This document shows positions 33,060 through 43,590 of a stretch of DNA of 64,000 bases, piece after piece. A program made the position numbers and the translations under genes. Under the pieces are notes generated by a model, which saw only the letters and a list, made by a program, of their open reading frames with translations, ran no database searches and was not told the DNA's origin. The DNA is taken from positions 4,553,201 through 4,617,200 of the forward strand of contig OY754982.1 in assembly GCA_963576475.1 (NCBI GenBank), in the 5' to 3' direction. Source of the stretch: Molanna angustata. Lineage: Eukaryota > Arthropoda > Insecta > Trichoptera > Molannidae. How positions within the stretch are numbered: position 1 is the stretch's first letter; each line of letters opens with the position of its first letter.

Positions 33060-33265
33060 AGGAATGAAAACTGGAGTTATATCTTGACACGCATGCATCG
33101 CCTCCACATGCGTGCATTGTCTCTAACAAATTCGTCTGATGTTCAAGATTCTTACGTTCTTATCTTTCAGAACATCATTCACATGGAAACAGACTTCTTG
33201 ATGTGTCCTTGTAGCCGGATCATCTCGATGTGTTCACATCTTAGATTTTTTCTGGATGTTCTTAC
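33060..33265 (-). mobile_element. LINE tail family fragment
   Basis: Minus-strand similarity to 16080-16330: TTGACACGCATGCATCGCCT, CTTTCAGAACATCATTCACA, then degraded sequence. Confidence 0.55.
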
Positions 33266-33533
33266 CTTTTACCCTGTCATACATAATCATATTTGTTTTT
33301 CATTATTGAGTCGTATAGTATTAAGTTAATTTCTGTTGCTTCAGCCGTATTTTTCATTTGATCATTTGATTTGCTCTTTAAAATAAAAATCATTTCAAGT
33401 GTATAAACTATTAATTGCAAGTAAAACAATATGTTATTTTGTATAATTAAATATTAATGAAAAAACTTTGCCTCAAATTTATAGATGAAAAGATTAGTTT
33501 TTATAAATGGTTGGATTTTTTTACGAAATCAAA

Positions 33534-33943
33534 CAGGGGGGGGGAAATACAGTCAAACGGTGAAATCAAAACCCTCGTCGTAACTCGTATCATAGATATA
33601 ATTATCTTTTTTTATTTGTAATAAGGCACAGCCACCAATAGAGGTGGATTTGTGCTGTACAATTTAAATCATATATTCAATGTTGAAAAGAAGAGTAAAA
33701 ACAGTATTCCATGAGATCTCAGCGAAAAATGGGATTAAATTATACGATTGCAAAAGAGAAGTTTACATAATATGCAAGCATACATGTACAAGCAATTGAT
33801 TCACTTTCAGCAAATGGTCGAGTGAAAGACTTCCTACATTCAGCTATCATTTGGAGTTCTTTTATATCCTAAGATACTTTAGAACTCCATAAGATAATTA
33901 TATCCACGATTTGTGTTATTATGAGGATTTTGATTCCACCGTT
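33534..33943. mobile_element. Foldback MITE family B split by an insertion
   Basis: The left end 33534-33607 starts CAGGGGGGGG and continues AGTCAAACGGTGAAATCAAA, CTCGTATCATAGATATAATT. The right part 33851-33943 has GGAGTTCTTTTATATCCTAA, AGAACTCCATAAGATAATTA. Together they match 56260-56452. The 243 bp between, starting TTTTTTTATTTG, look like a minus-strand LINE 3' UTR insertion. The far-right terminus is degraded. Confidence 0.75.
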
Positions 33944-34620
33944 TTATTGGAATTTTCACCCTGAGCCGTTTTTAACACTAAACGATTCAATATAACATCT
34001 AAACCTCAATAGGTACGAATAAGTTTAGTAGATATTTCCACATAGAAGAGAGAGAGAGAGAAATCAAGAATCTTGTTCGTTTGGTTGTTGAATTTTTATA
34101 ATTAATTTTTAATATAATTACTCGTGTGAAAATATCGTATTTGTAATTGCATAATCATTTGTTGATTATATTATGAACGAATTAAAAATAAAACAAAAAA
34201 TATAAATATTTCGCAAGCACACACAGCTAGTATTAAATACCAAAATTTGTCTGATAGAATTAAAATAAATCGCCATTGAAATCTAATCACGCAAGAGACC
34301 ATTCTTTGATTTAATTTGGGTTAACTCGTCAAGCATAAATTGAATTATTCCAAATAGACTCGAAGGTAATATTCGACAATTTCGAATCAATGGAAAATAA
34401 TAACTGAAACACTCAATTGAAAATCTGTCGATAAAATTTCAATTTAATTTGGATTGGAATAATACAAAAGGCATATCAATGATTGGTACAATGATGGTAT
34501 GCTTAAATAAAATACAAAATTCTAAAGGGATCCATGGACAATTCAAAGACCGCACAAAATATAAAAAGAGAGTGGTAGATTTCATAGTAGATGCAACTCA
34601 TATTTTGTCAATTAATTACA
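33944..34620. other. Unassigned AT-rich sequence
   Basis: A short (AG)n run lies near 34048-34060; otherwise nothing recognised. Confidence 0.4.
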
Positions 34621-34624
34621 TATA

Positions 34625-34895
34625 CCTAAAAAGTGGGTTGTGGCCAACGCACTACTGCTCATTACAAAGTCACTCCACAAAGTATTCAAATTTTGTATTG
34701 AAAATTTTCAGCATATTCAGGAAATGAGTTTGTTAAATTATTTTTGATTTAAATATTTTATTATGAAAACTTGATAAATTTTCAATGCTATATTTTGTAA
34801 GTGATTTTATGTACAGCGTGTTTATTCTACATTATCGATCATATACCTACTCAAGTACCTACTCATTCGATTCTTTTCAAATTTTGCAAATTTGT
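34625..34895 (+). repeat. Dispersed repeat family E, copy 2
   Basis: AGTGGGTTGTGGCCAACGC, TTCAGCATATTCAGGAAATG, AAATATTTTATTATGAAAAC and CATTCGATTCTTTTCAAATT in the order of 20256-20690. Confidence 0.75.
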
Positions 34896-34904
34896 AAGAA
34901 GGCT

Positions 34905-35100
34905 ATATTTATTTATTTGTTTATACGGCTAGAAGCCTTTTACAATAAAAAATATATACAGTAGTTACAAAAGTATTTGACAAAAAAATTGATGAAATCG
35001 ATGAGCAACAAAATAAAATAACAATTATAATAATAATGGATTCACAAAACAAAGTCAAAAAGTATAATAAATAAAAATCTAGAAATTATATAAATTCACT
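34905..35100 (-). repeat. LINE 3'-UTR-like repeat between two family E copies
   Basis: ATTTATTTATTTGTTTATAC, GGCTAGAAGCCTTTTACAAT and AATAACAATTATAATAATAA; related to 12405-12560 and more weakly to 63360-63640. The (ATTT)n at the left edge is what a minus-strand polyA-type tail would look like. Confidence 0.55.
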
Positions 35101-35179
35101 AGATACTACACAAAATACCGACAGTAAGAATGTAAAAAAAATAAGAATGATTATGATGAATGCATCTCAATTTTAAAAC

Positions 35180-35425
35180 TGTCAAATATTTTAAAGTGAA
35201 CCTAAGCTCAAGTAACTTAAATTTTTATATTTCCATTTTCAAATTGCTTAATGCTCACCAATTTCAAATAATAGCTTTGAAGAATTATCACATTTTCATA
35301 ATAAAATATTTAAATCAAAAATAATATAACAAACTAATTTCACTAAAATGCTGAAAGTTGTCCATACAAAATTTTGGGAAGTGACTTTGTTGTGAGGAGT
35401 ATTAGCGTTGGCTACAACCATTCGT
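35180..35425 (-). repeat. Dispersed repeat family E, inverted copy 3
   Basis: Reverse complement of the family: CCTAAGCTCAAGTAACTT, ATAATAAAATATTTAAATCA, CATACAAAATTTTGGGAAGT, GCGTTGGCTACAACCATTCG. It lies head to head with the plus copy at 34625, making a broken inverted arrangement. Confidence 0.7.
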
Positions 35426-35590
35426 TTTGTTTTTACATGCATACAATTATTGAAATTAAATAGATAAAAATACAAAAATAACATGTACCTCTTACGTACT
35501 ATACCTAATATCAAAATAATACAACAAAAAAGTGTGAATTAGTGTGGGTGCGCGTATGAGAGAAGAGTAATACATGTGTGAGTGAAAGAG
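35426..35590. other. Unassigned sequence
   Basis: Nothing recognised. Confidence 0.4.
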
Positions 35591-35615
35591 ATATCTAGAA
35601 AGAGTGTGAGTGTGT

Positions 35616-35655
<40 letters not shown>

Positions 35656-35670
35656 GTGTGCATGTGTGTG
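35591..35670. repeat. (TG)n microsatellite
   Basis: Interrupted TG run with GAGTG and GGGTG variants at the edges. Confidence 0.95.
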
Positions 35671-35939
35671 TAGACGAACATATATTGACAGATTCATGCT
35701 TTGGGAAGAAAAAGAAAATATATTGCTGAGGGTGGTTGGGAAAAATAAAATTAATCAGTACCTAATTGTTATAATGTCACGATGTTAGATATAAGTTTAT
35801 TTTTGAATGTTATATGTGAATCAAAAAATATGACTTAGTCGGCATTAAGAGTTAAATAAGTTTATCATTAATATATAAATATAAAATTCTGTATTTGCAT
35901 TTACTAAAATGCTTTTAATATTAGCTTTATGTTACTTTG

Positions 35940-36745
35940 TTAGGTTTGAAGAGATTGCATTGTTGCAGTAAAACTGCCTGTGTTAACTTTGTTCGTAAAT
36001 ATCACTATAAATACCTGGGTATACAATATTTTAACAAACTACCTGCCATTATTAAAAAAACACAAAAATTTTATGACTTTAAAAGAAAAATCAAATCTTT
36101 AAAATAACAATAAATTTTTATCTATTCCTTTTTCATATTCACTATGTGTATATGTATGTGTGTGTATGTATGTATGTGTATGTGTGTATGTTTGTATGTG
36201 TATGTATATGTGTGTATGTATGTATATGTATGTATGTGTGTGTATATGTATGTGTGTGTGTATGTATATATGTATATGTGTGTATGTATATATATATGTA
36301 TGTGTATATGTATGTGTGTACATGTGTGTATAAGTATGCGTATATTATATGTGTGTATGTTGTATATGTGTATGTGTGTGTATGTATGTGTATGGGTATA
36401 TGTGTATTTGTATATGTGAATTTTTATTTTTTTCTCCTTTTTGGATAAATTATGGTTTTTATTCTATATTCACTAAAAAAAACAAAAATAAACTTTAATC
36501 ATCTGTATGTATTAGCTGTAAGTTGAACTTGATTTACAATTTATTAAATGATTCTATTATTATAAGTAAAATGTATGTAATATGTTAAATGTAGATATGT
36601 TATTTGCTCCTGTCCCAAGCACAAGTTTTTAACTTTTTTGGGACAGTACCTATTGAAAAAAAAAATTGTATTAATTTAAATATTTGTACTATGTGTATGT
36701 TCATATTATGTTACTCAATAAAAAAAATAAAAAAAAAATAATATT
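35940..36745 (+). pseudogene. LINE ORF2 C-terminus with 3' UTR and polyA signal
   Basis: The frame CVNFVRKYHYKYLGIQYFNK, LPAIIKKTQKFYDFKRKIKS, LK-stop (to about 36105) matches the 'G-I-x-Y-F-N-K-L-P' end of a LINE ORF2. A long 3' UTR with a TG/TA microsatellite follows. Then comes a GTCCCAAG...TTTGGGAC hairpin (about 36612-36649), AATAAA (about 36717) and an A-rich tail. The UTR plus tail suggests a retroposed mRNA-like end. Confidence 0.65.
36140..36420. repeat. Compound (TGTA)n/(TG)n/(TA)n microsatellite
   Basis: About 280 bp of alternating TG and TA steps inside the LINE 3' UTR. The ORFs of Tyr/Val/Cys/Met or His/Thr repeats in this stretch are artefacts. Confidence 0.95.
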
Positions 36746-36749
36746 TTTG

Positions 36750-36949
36750 TGATTGTATATACTACTCAATTTATTACGTATTACTTGTATTTTTTTTTGG
36801 AATTTGAATTATCCTATTGAGAAATGTATTGATGGTGAATTAAATGTAACAAAACGAGACAAAAGAGACACTGCTATCTTGTTCGCACTAATTAAAACAA
36901 TACTTCCATATAAAACAATTAAAAAAAAAACTGGCATAAATATCTGTTT
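36750..36949. other. Unassigned sequence
   Basis: Nothing recognised. Confidence 0.35.
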
Positions 36950-37290
36950 GCTCTCCGCATAGGAATTTCCTATGAGTTTTGTCAAGTGGCGAGTCTTGCT
37001 GTTTTCAACGGCCTCCCAAACTCGTATCGAATCTCATTGGCTTTCCTAACGCGTCGTGGGTTTTGTATAATGGACATTGGCGCTCATCTATGGCGGTCGC
37101 CCCCAAGGGAGGTATACGGGACCCGAAACCGAATTACATTTTTCACCACCGCGGCCCGTCTCGTTGTATGACGAGTGAACTTTTCCCGCCAAAACATGCA
37201 GAATGCATTGTGCAAAGTTAAAGAAGGGTGGGTAGGTACTCTTCTGAAACTGGGAAAAGAAGGGAGGAGCCATTACTGAAACGATATCAA
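36950..37290. other. GC-richer island, identity unknown
   Basis: Stands out from its AT-rich neighbours, with many CpG dinucleotides (for example CACCACCGCGGCCCGTCTCG). Plus frames 36979-37221 and 36986-37171 are open but match nothing I know. It could be a host promoter or first-exon region, or an unrecognised repeat. No splice or TATA evidence decides this. Confidence 0.35.
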
Positions 37291-38344
37291 ATTGTTTAGA
37301 AACTGAGTGCAGATATACGTGGCCCGATTGATTGACTTAGACAATAAAAGGGTAGTTTGAAAACAGGCAATGTTGTAGCAGCGACATGAGAAGTATAAAG
37401 TTTTTGGGACAAGCGACCCCAATCTACTTCAAATCCGATGCATATTTCGAATTATTCGTTAAGAACCTAACTTTGTAACGAAGAATAATGCGATAGGCAG
37501 GTACTTCTTATTCCAAATAGTCGAAGATTTGAATGTACGCAGGCGACACTTAGGTAAGTTTTAAACGAAAATTCGAAATTAGGATCCAATTCGAGTTTAC
37601 AGGGTTTAAATTTTTTTTCGATCCTCTGTACCTACCCCGCGAATGAAAGTGATTGTATGTTGCATTTTGAAATGCTCTATACAAAAGGTCGAACGACACA
37701 ATTAATTTTAATATTTTTGTACAAAATAAAAATGACTATCCTTGATTTAGATTTATGACAAATATTAATTTACTAAAGTTTGAGAAACACACACGACTTC
37801 GTCCAAACACAAAGGTTCTCAATCTTCTTACAAAAGTTTTATGAGATAGTTGACAGCGGGTATAAAGTATCTAGTAAAGAAGCTATAAAATAAGTATCTA
37901 CAGGAGACGAACATACAATGTATGCATCATTGATATAAAAGTAACGGGGGTGAGTGTCAGTCAGGTGAGATTATATTATAGAGACCTGCATACGGAGGGG
38001 TTGGAAGGGGTTGCAAATGGCATAGGGAGGGAACGGTGAACGAAATGACATTGTGTTCGTCGCTGCTGAATCACCCGTTCGTTTTAAGGACTTAAAAAAC
38101 AATACGTTAATTTAAAAAAAAGCGCAAAATGCAATTCAAATATTTGATGACACAGATCGGTAGCCTAATGTGTATTACTTACTATAGATAAAATTCGTGA
38201 AAAAGAGATGTTAAGAATGTATAAATATAATAATTTTACAAAATATAAATAACAGAAAAAACTCATATCTGGGTGTGGAAATCTCGAGCCATAGTGACCG
38301 ACCTATACTCAGAAGTTGGAGAACAGACCAATAAAGCAGACGCT
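37291..38344. other. Unassigned sequence
   Basis: Nothing recognised. Composition is slightly less AT-rich near 37980-38080. Confidence 0.4.
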
Positions 38345-38800
38345 AGTTCAGGGTGTCTCGAAAATATCATCTGGCATAACAAATATATATAAGAACGGAT
38401 AGTAAGGTCAGAATTTATAAGACATGTGTTAGACCAATCATGACATATGCGGTGGAGACAAGAGCCGACACGACCAGAACCAAAAACCTCCTACGAACAT
38501 CGGAAATTAAGGTTTTAAGGGCTATCACAGGGAAGACGCTTAGGGACAGAATTCGCAATGACGACATTAGGCGGACCTGTGAGACCGAGGACATCACACG
38601 ATGGAGTAAAGTTAGAAGATTTTGGAGGGACCATGTCAACAGGATGGATGCATCTCGAATCCCATGGATAGCGGCAAACGAAATCCCACCAGGGCATCGC
38701 CTCCCCGGAAGACCACCGAAGAGGTGGAGGGATAGCTGGACCTCAGCTTCACAGGAATAGCTTTCTCGAAAAAACAGATCTACGATCTAAAATAGGAAGA
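38345..38800 (+). pseudogene. LINE reverse-transcriptase C-terminal fragment (RTE/Jockey-type tail)
   Basis: CLENIIWHNKYI, then after a frameshift near 38395 RTDSKVRIYKTCVRPIMTYA, VETRADTTRTKNLL, then KVLRAITGKTLRDRIRNDDI, RRFWRDHVNRMDA, LPGRPPKRWRDSWTSASQE and a stop at 38760. These are the standard post-RT motifs of insect non-LTR elements (RPIMTYAxETR and GRPPKRW). A GAAGAAGAAGAAAA tail follows. 106 uninterrupted codons suggest moderate age. Confidence 0.9.
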
Positions 38801-38847
38801 AGAAGAAAAAACTTCTGACTCGATTTTATGTTCCATTGCAAATAATT

Positions 38848-39031
38848 TAAGTTAATAAAAAAATCTGGTACAAAATAACTTTGTCTTCCACTTCACATTT
38901 ATAATGGTTAGAACATTTTCGGACTGTACTATTCCTTTACATTTCGAAGTACAGCCCGAAAACGTTCTAACCATTAAACATGTGAAGTGGAAGAAATTAA
39001 GTTATTTTGTACCAGAATTTTTAATAAACTT
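38848..39031. repeat. Long imperfect palindrome, possibly PLE-derived
   Basis: Arms of about 83 bp (38848-38930 and 38947-39031) with few differences, around a 16-nt spacer. Shared arm words are CTGGTACAAAATAACTT, CTTCCACTTCACAT, AATGGTTAGAAC and TTTTCGG. Read outward the right arm contains CCGAAAACGTTCTAACCATT, the same GAAA-ACGU-U string found in the hammerhead at 8317-8358, then GAAGTGGAAG, similar to GAGTGGAAG beyond that hammerhead. No CUGANGA box is present. Confidence 0.8.
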
Positions 39032-39419
39032 AATATAAACGTATTTCCACAAGGTTTCGAAAAGTAATCTGAACGAATAATTTATTACGTGAAATAATCA
39101 ACATGATTTATTTTAATCGATTTAATTACTATTACTATCATGACCTTCATTTACCTCTTTGTCCTTCCTACCCTTTCATCTCCAATCAAAATGCCCTGCA
39201 CACTACTGTATCGATTTATTTGTTATTTTAATTAGTTCTGTATCTTTTTTGTTTCGTTTTTTTATTCTATTTTACTAAATGACAACATATTCATTTGTAT
39301 TTTTTGGTTTGTTGATGATCATGTTATTTTAATTTGTGAATAGATTTGTTGGCGCAAGTTTTTAAAAATTTGTTTTGTGCATATTTATGTGTGGGTATAT
39401 ATGCATGGGTCGTGTTTAT
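39032..39419. other. Unassigned AT-rich sequence
   Basis: Nothing recognised. Confidence 0.4.
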
Positions 39420-39500
39420 TTTAATAATGAAATGTACATTCGTATACCTGTCGCTGGTTACTCCACATTGTAGGATATGTCATTATGGGATGTATATTTA
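39420..39500 (+). repeat. Dispersed repeat family C, 3' end
   Basis: ATACCTGTCGCTGGTTACTC, CACATTGTAGGATATGTCAT, TATGGGATG matches the end of 4100-4400. Confidence 0.6.
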
Positions 39501-40059
39501 TATAGTATGATTAATTTATAAGCTGTGCGATAATTTAAAAGTAAAAACTGATCCTTCGATAAAATATACAAACAGACGGACGAAAGAATGAAACTATCAA
39601 CATTGCCAGGTGTTTTATGGAGTGAGGCCGAAGGTAGTTACGAGGTTATTTAAAATAAAGTAGAATGCGGTTGTTTGTGGTAAGAAATAGAGAGGAATTG
39701 AAAATATAAATCATTCACTATGAATACAAACGACATATTTTCACTACAATACATCAACAACTGCTTTATTTACTTCATGGTTCAGTAAGAAGAGAATAAT
39801 TGTCATTTAAGTTTTTTTTTAAACAATGAATTAGTTTAATAAACCTAACCGAACCTTACCTTAATAAATATAACCCGAAGAAGAGTTAAAAGGTTTCAAT
39901 ATAACAAGCGTTGTTGATGTAGGCTAGTAAGATCCTTTTCATTTGAAAAAATAAAACTCCTCATATAGGTACTAAAACAAAATAATAAAATATGGGAAAA
40001 CACAAAAAATAGGTATACAAACAGTACCCAAAAATAAAAAAAATAAGACATGTTTATCC
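39501..40059. other. Unassigned AT-rich sequence
   Basis: Nothing recognised. Confidence 0.4.
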
Positions 40060-40800
40060 GTATAAAGGATGCCAAGAACGCGAACACCCATAATAACACC
40101 CATAGTTGGAACACCAGGAGGTAGGACAAAGATTGGTAGACTAAGATTGAGATGGGAGTATGACATACATAGGTATGGAGCGATGAGGCATAGCTGCATA
40201 GGGAATGTTTTAGAAGTTGTAGCTCTTTTCATACCCGGAGCGGCTGCTCGTCGGACAAAACAAGAAACTAATATCAAGAATATTTCATACCAATACCACT
40301 AAGAGTCCAACCACAAACGTGGAGGCCCGTCAGTCATGGCGAGGGTATCCCAACCCAACAGTGCTCGGTAACACGTGACTCGACAGCGAGCCTTCACCAC
40401 GCATTGACAGTACTTTCAGTTCTTCGATTTCCACATTAACCACGATGTCGGTTACACCATCTCATCAGCATGGTGAGCTAAGACCGAGCGGGAGCATAGG
40501 TAGTACTCGTTTAGGCGATTTACAGGAACTTCGCCACGTTGATAGTACATTCAGCTCTTCGATTCCCACGACCAGTGAATGATGCAGGCTGGATCCACGC
40601 CGCGTGTGACGAGTCACCGTCGAGCTAGGAATTAAGGCGTCTGCCCTGCTTTTCCATAGGCAAGAATTGAAGGGGGGCACCGACCTTTCGTCCAGAATCC
40701 TTGGATGGGGCTGCGGCCACCCCCAACTTTACTGGCTAGGCCCATGTGGCCACAATCTAGCCGCCTCTAAACACACAGCAGTAGTCATACCTACGTACCC
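40060..40800. other. GC-richer block, possible LINE body or untranslated region
   Basis: 40069-40302 has a plus frame with GTPGGRTKIGRLRLRWEYDI, which resembles the GRPRLRW box of LINE C-termini. The following 40320-40800 is GC-rich and contains two related segments (CAGTACTTTCAGTTCTTCGA at about 40408 and TAGTACATTCAGCTCTTCGA at about 40543). The minus ORF 40465-40680 is unrecognised. The latter part may be a non-LTR element 5' region, but this is inference. Confidence 0.4.
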
Positions 40801-40889
40801 CCTCTCTTTCATGAGCGTTGCTTACGTTTAAACTGTCATTGTAGTATCTACGACGCAGTTGTTAAACCAATAATATCTGAAAATATAGT

Positions 40890-41051
40890 TTTTTTTTAAA
40901 TGAATATGTCCTTGTTAAACAAGTACATATACATCTTCCTACGTTACCTAAAATAAGCATAAATGCTTATGCTATAGGTAAACGAAATCGGTCGAGGCAG
41001 GATTCGAACTCAAGACCACTGGATTACTAACCCAGTGCGCTAACCGCTCTG
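40890..41051 (-). mobile_element. SINE family 1, head slightly truncated
   Basis: Reverse copy with AATATGTCCTTGTTAAACAA, AAGCATAAATGCTTATGCTA, GGTCGAGGCAGGATTCGAAC and AACCGCTCTG. It lacks the first bases of the tRNA head. Confidence 0.92.
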
Positions 41052-41109
41052 AATAGTTTCTGGGAGATAATATAAATGATACTTAAATAATGATGCAGGC
41101 CAAAACTCA

Positions 41110-41275
41110 CCATCAACCGAGCATTTTCTGTAGACCTGCATGATGCTGGCTTAAGCTGGGATGAAGCTGTCCATCTGGCGCAAGATAGAGAGGCTTCGAG
41201 AAATTTCGTGGCGTCCACATGCTCCACACTGAGAGCGACCGTGGATTAAGTAAGTAAATAATGATACCTATAACT
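41110..41275 (+). pseudogene. LINE ORF2 extreme C-terminus
   Basis: In one frame, HDAGLSWDEAVHLAQDREAS, RNFVASTCSTLRATVD and a stop at about 41250, a very typical end of an insect LINE ORF2 ('A-G-L-S-W-x-E-A ... A-x-D-R'). The tail TTAAGTAAGTAAATAATG follows. The minus ORF over it is a shadow. Confidence 0.85.
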
Positions 41276-41300
41276 ACTTATTTTGACGTTTTTTGATATA

Positions 41301-41470
41301 TGTAGATGGCAGAGCGGTTAGCACGCTGGACTAGTAATCCAGAGGTCGCAAGTTCGAATCCCGCCACGACCGATATCGTTCACCTATAGTTCAGGCATTT
41401 ATGCTTAGTTAAGGGAATGTATGACGATATATATGTACTTGTTTCAATAACATATTCATTCTTTTTAATA
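41301..41470 (+). mobile_element. SINE family 1
   Basis: TGGCAGAGCGGTTAGCACGC, CTGGACTAGTAATCCAG, B box AAGTTCGAATCCC, GCATTTATGCTTAGTT and GTACTTGTTTCAATAACATA. The first 6-7 bases of the head are changed. Confidence 0.92.
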
Positions 41471-41639
41471 AGTCAAGAGATCCATCAGGTCTAATGACTT
41501 ATGACTTTCAAACTTAAAAAATAAAATGAATTAAAGTCGAATTTTGAGTTATGCATGATCTCTAGTACATATTATTTCGTAGAAAGTGTTGAAAAATGCA
41601 CTAGTCAATTTTATGAATCGTTAAAATGATATCACTAGA
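41471..41639. other. Unassigned sequence
   Basis: Nothing recognised. Confidence 0.35.
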
Positions 41640-42160
41640 CCATGTCGCGTCGATCCAATTAGATGTCACGTTATTATTAGATCAATATCGGATGTCCGCT
41701 TTTTGCGGCTACCATATCACCCGGCACAGGAGCATATAACATAAAAATAATCCTTTGTTGAAACCGCTTCCGTTCGTGCATCATCGGTGCGGTGCGGTTT
41801 ACCTTGAGCGGTTTCACTGACGAGAAACTGACTGTTCCCTTCTCTGTTACAAAGGCACAATGGGGTGTATCAGGTTTCCATTCAACCAGACCCCGACATT
41901 TAAAACAAAGAGTGGCGGCGGATGATGGATGCGGAAGATTGTGCATAAAAGCTAATGAAGCAACAATAAGGAACTGAGAATCTAATAAAGAAGCGCGCAG
42001 CTTTCAACCGATGAACGGAAACAAGAGAGCTAATTTTTCTTTTGTGCGCTTTGAATGTCGTCTTACAAAACGTGGAAGATCGTTGGCAATATTTTTGTCA
42101 GCCAAAGAGTCGTCGTATTTCGCGAGAGACGATCTAGCATACCTAAAGGAATTAATACTA
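41640..42160. other. GC-richer block, identity unknown
   Basis: CpG-containing sequence (for example GGTGCGGTGCGGTTTACC), with short open frames at 41792-41977 (plus), 42011-42226 (plus) and 41677-41946 (minus). None shows a familiar domain. It could be host single-copy DNA or an unrecognised transposon. Confidence 0.35.
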
Positions 42161-42204
42161 ACTTTTTTTTCAATTCAAATACTTGGGCAGTATAATTACC
42201 GAGA

Positions 42205-42450
42205 ATCTATTTATTTATTTATTTAAAACTTTTTGAGCACATGTGCACAATAGCGGGCTTACAGCCAAATGGCAATATCTTACAACCAACTATTTTCTTT
42301 GTTGAAGTTAATTGTTTTTATGATACGTACCAACAATTTATGTATATGAATAAAATATATAGTGAAAATATAAATACCTACATATAAAACAAAACAATAA
42401 AAAACGGAGGGGAGGGAGGACAAGGATATGATAAGGACACAAATTTAAGT
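42205..42450 (-). mobile_element. LINE 3' UTR related to 28490-28760
   Basis: (ATTT)n at the left edge, then GTGCACAATAGCGGGCTTAC, TCTTACAACCAACT, and further on GGAGGGGAGGGAGGACAAGG and ATATGATAAGGACAC. Same layout as 28490-28760. Confidence 0.65.
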
Positions 42451-42474
42451 ATCATTTGTTTCCTCAGATTTCTT

Positions 42475-43095
42475 TTGAAAGCGGGAAGTGTTAATAAAAC
42501 TCGAATTTGCGATGGGATGTGATTCGAAAGACGAGATAGACCTTGACACTGAAATAAAATGCAGAATAGAAGCGGCCCGATCAGAATTTTACAAAATGAA
42601 AAATCTTTTCCTCGACGACAATATCAACTTAAAGCCGAGACAAAGAATGGTCAAGTGTTATGTGTGGTCAGTGATGTTTTATGGGGCGGAGGCGTGGACT
42701 CTCAAAGTTAATATTATAAACCGGCTTGAAGCATTTGAAATGTGGATCCACTGCAGAATGCTGAGATTATCATGGACTGACATGGTCAGTAGCACTGAGG
42801 TACTACGTAGAGCCAACACCAACAGAGAATTATTCACCAATGTTAAGCTCCGTAAAGTGTCGTTCTTGGGCCAATACCTGAGAGGTGAAAAATATAGCAT
42901 CCTTTAGCTTGTCATGAAGGGGAAGACCGAGGGCCATAGAGGGGCCGGAAAATGGCAACATTCCTGGCTTCGAAACATCCGGGAATGTATCGGTATGAGA
43001 ACTGTGGAGGAGCTGTTTAGCACTGTCCAGGACATGGAGGCTTTCTCTATGGTGGTCGTCAACGTTGGGGTGACCTGACATGACACGAGAAGAAG
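42475..43095 (+). pseudogene. RTE/Bov-B-like LINE C-terminal remnant, best copy
   Basis: 139 open codons with LDTEIKCRIEAARSEFYKMK, LKPRQRMVKCYVWSVMFYGA, EAWTLK, RLEAFEMWIHCRMLRLSWTD, LRRANTNRELFTNVKLRKVS, FLGQYLRGEKYSI. A stop at about 42905 is followed in the same style by MKGKTEGHRGAGKWQHSWLR, NIRECIG and a last stop at about 43079. The 3' tail is GAGAAGAAGAAAAATAAA. The older copy is at 18931. Confidence 0.9.
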
Positions 43096-43121
43096 AAAAA
43101 TAAACTTTTTTTAAAAAGTAT

Positions 43122-43315
43122 ATCGGCCTTCGTGGCTCAGATTGTTAGGTATCTGATCCAAAGGTTCCGGGTTCAATTCCCGGCGGAAACACAGTTTTAA
43201 TGGTATTTTCAGTCTGGATCTGTGAGATGATTAATATCGTAAGTCTTCAGAATGTGGCAACTTGTAATTCGGTGCATGTTAAATAAATTAGTTGCCCGAG
43301 AAGTAATATAAAACG
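43122..43315 (+). mobile_element. SINE family 2
   Basis: TCGGCCTTCGTGGCTCAG head with a short deletion in the D-arm region, B box GGTTCAATTCCCGG, body and TTGCCCGAGAAGTAATATAA end. Confidence 0.92.
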
Positions 43316-43396
43316 AAATAAAGATAAAAAGTAGAAGTTTGATACAAATCGTGAACGTCTAAATATTTAGCAGAAAGAAGAGACATGCCGTAATAT

Positions 43397-43590
43397 GTCG
43401 GCCTTAGTGGCTCAGTTGTTTGGGTATCTGACTGCTGATCCAAAGGTCCCGGGTTCGATTCCCGGTGGAGACACAGTTACTAATTGTGTTTTCGGTCTGG
43501 ATCTGTGAGACGATTAATATTTAAGTCTCCAGAATGTAGCAACTTGTTATTGGGTGTGTGTTAAATTAATATTTGACATAGTACCTGTAA
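43397..43590 (+). mobile_element. SINE family 2, second copy in tandem orientation
   Basis: GTCGGCCTTAGTGGCTCAG, GGTATCTGACTGCTGATCC, B box GGTTCGATTCCCGG and the body to ATTTGACATAGTACCTG. It stops before the GCCCGAGAAG end. 82 bp separate it from the previous copy. Confidence 0.92.

Noticed and set aside
36099..36448. ORFs of Tyr/Val/Cys/Met and His/Thr repeats on both strands
   Set aside because: Translations of a TG/TA microsatellite inside a LINE 3' UTR.
40455..40500. CTGATGAGATGG on the minus strand as a hammerhead box
   Set aside because: No GAAA follows a possible helix II and no helix III palindrome is present.
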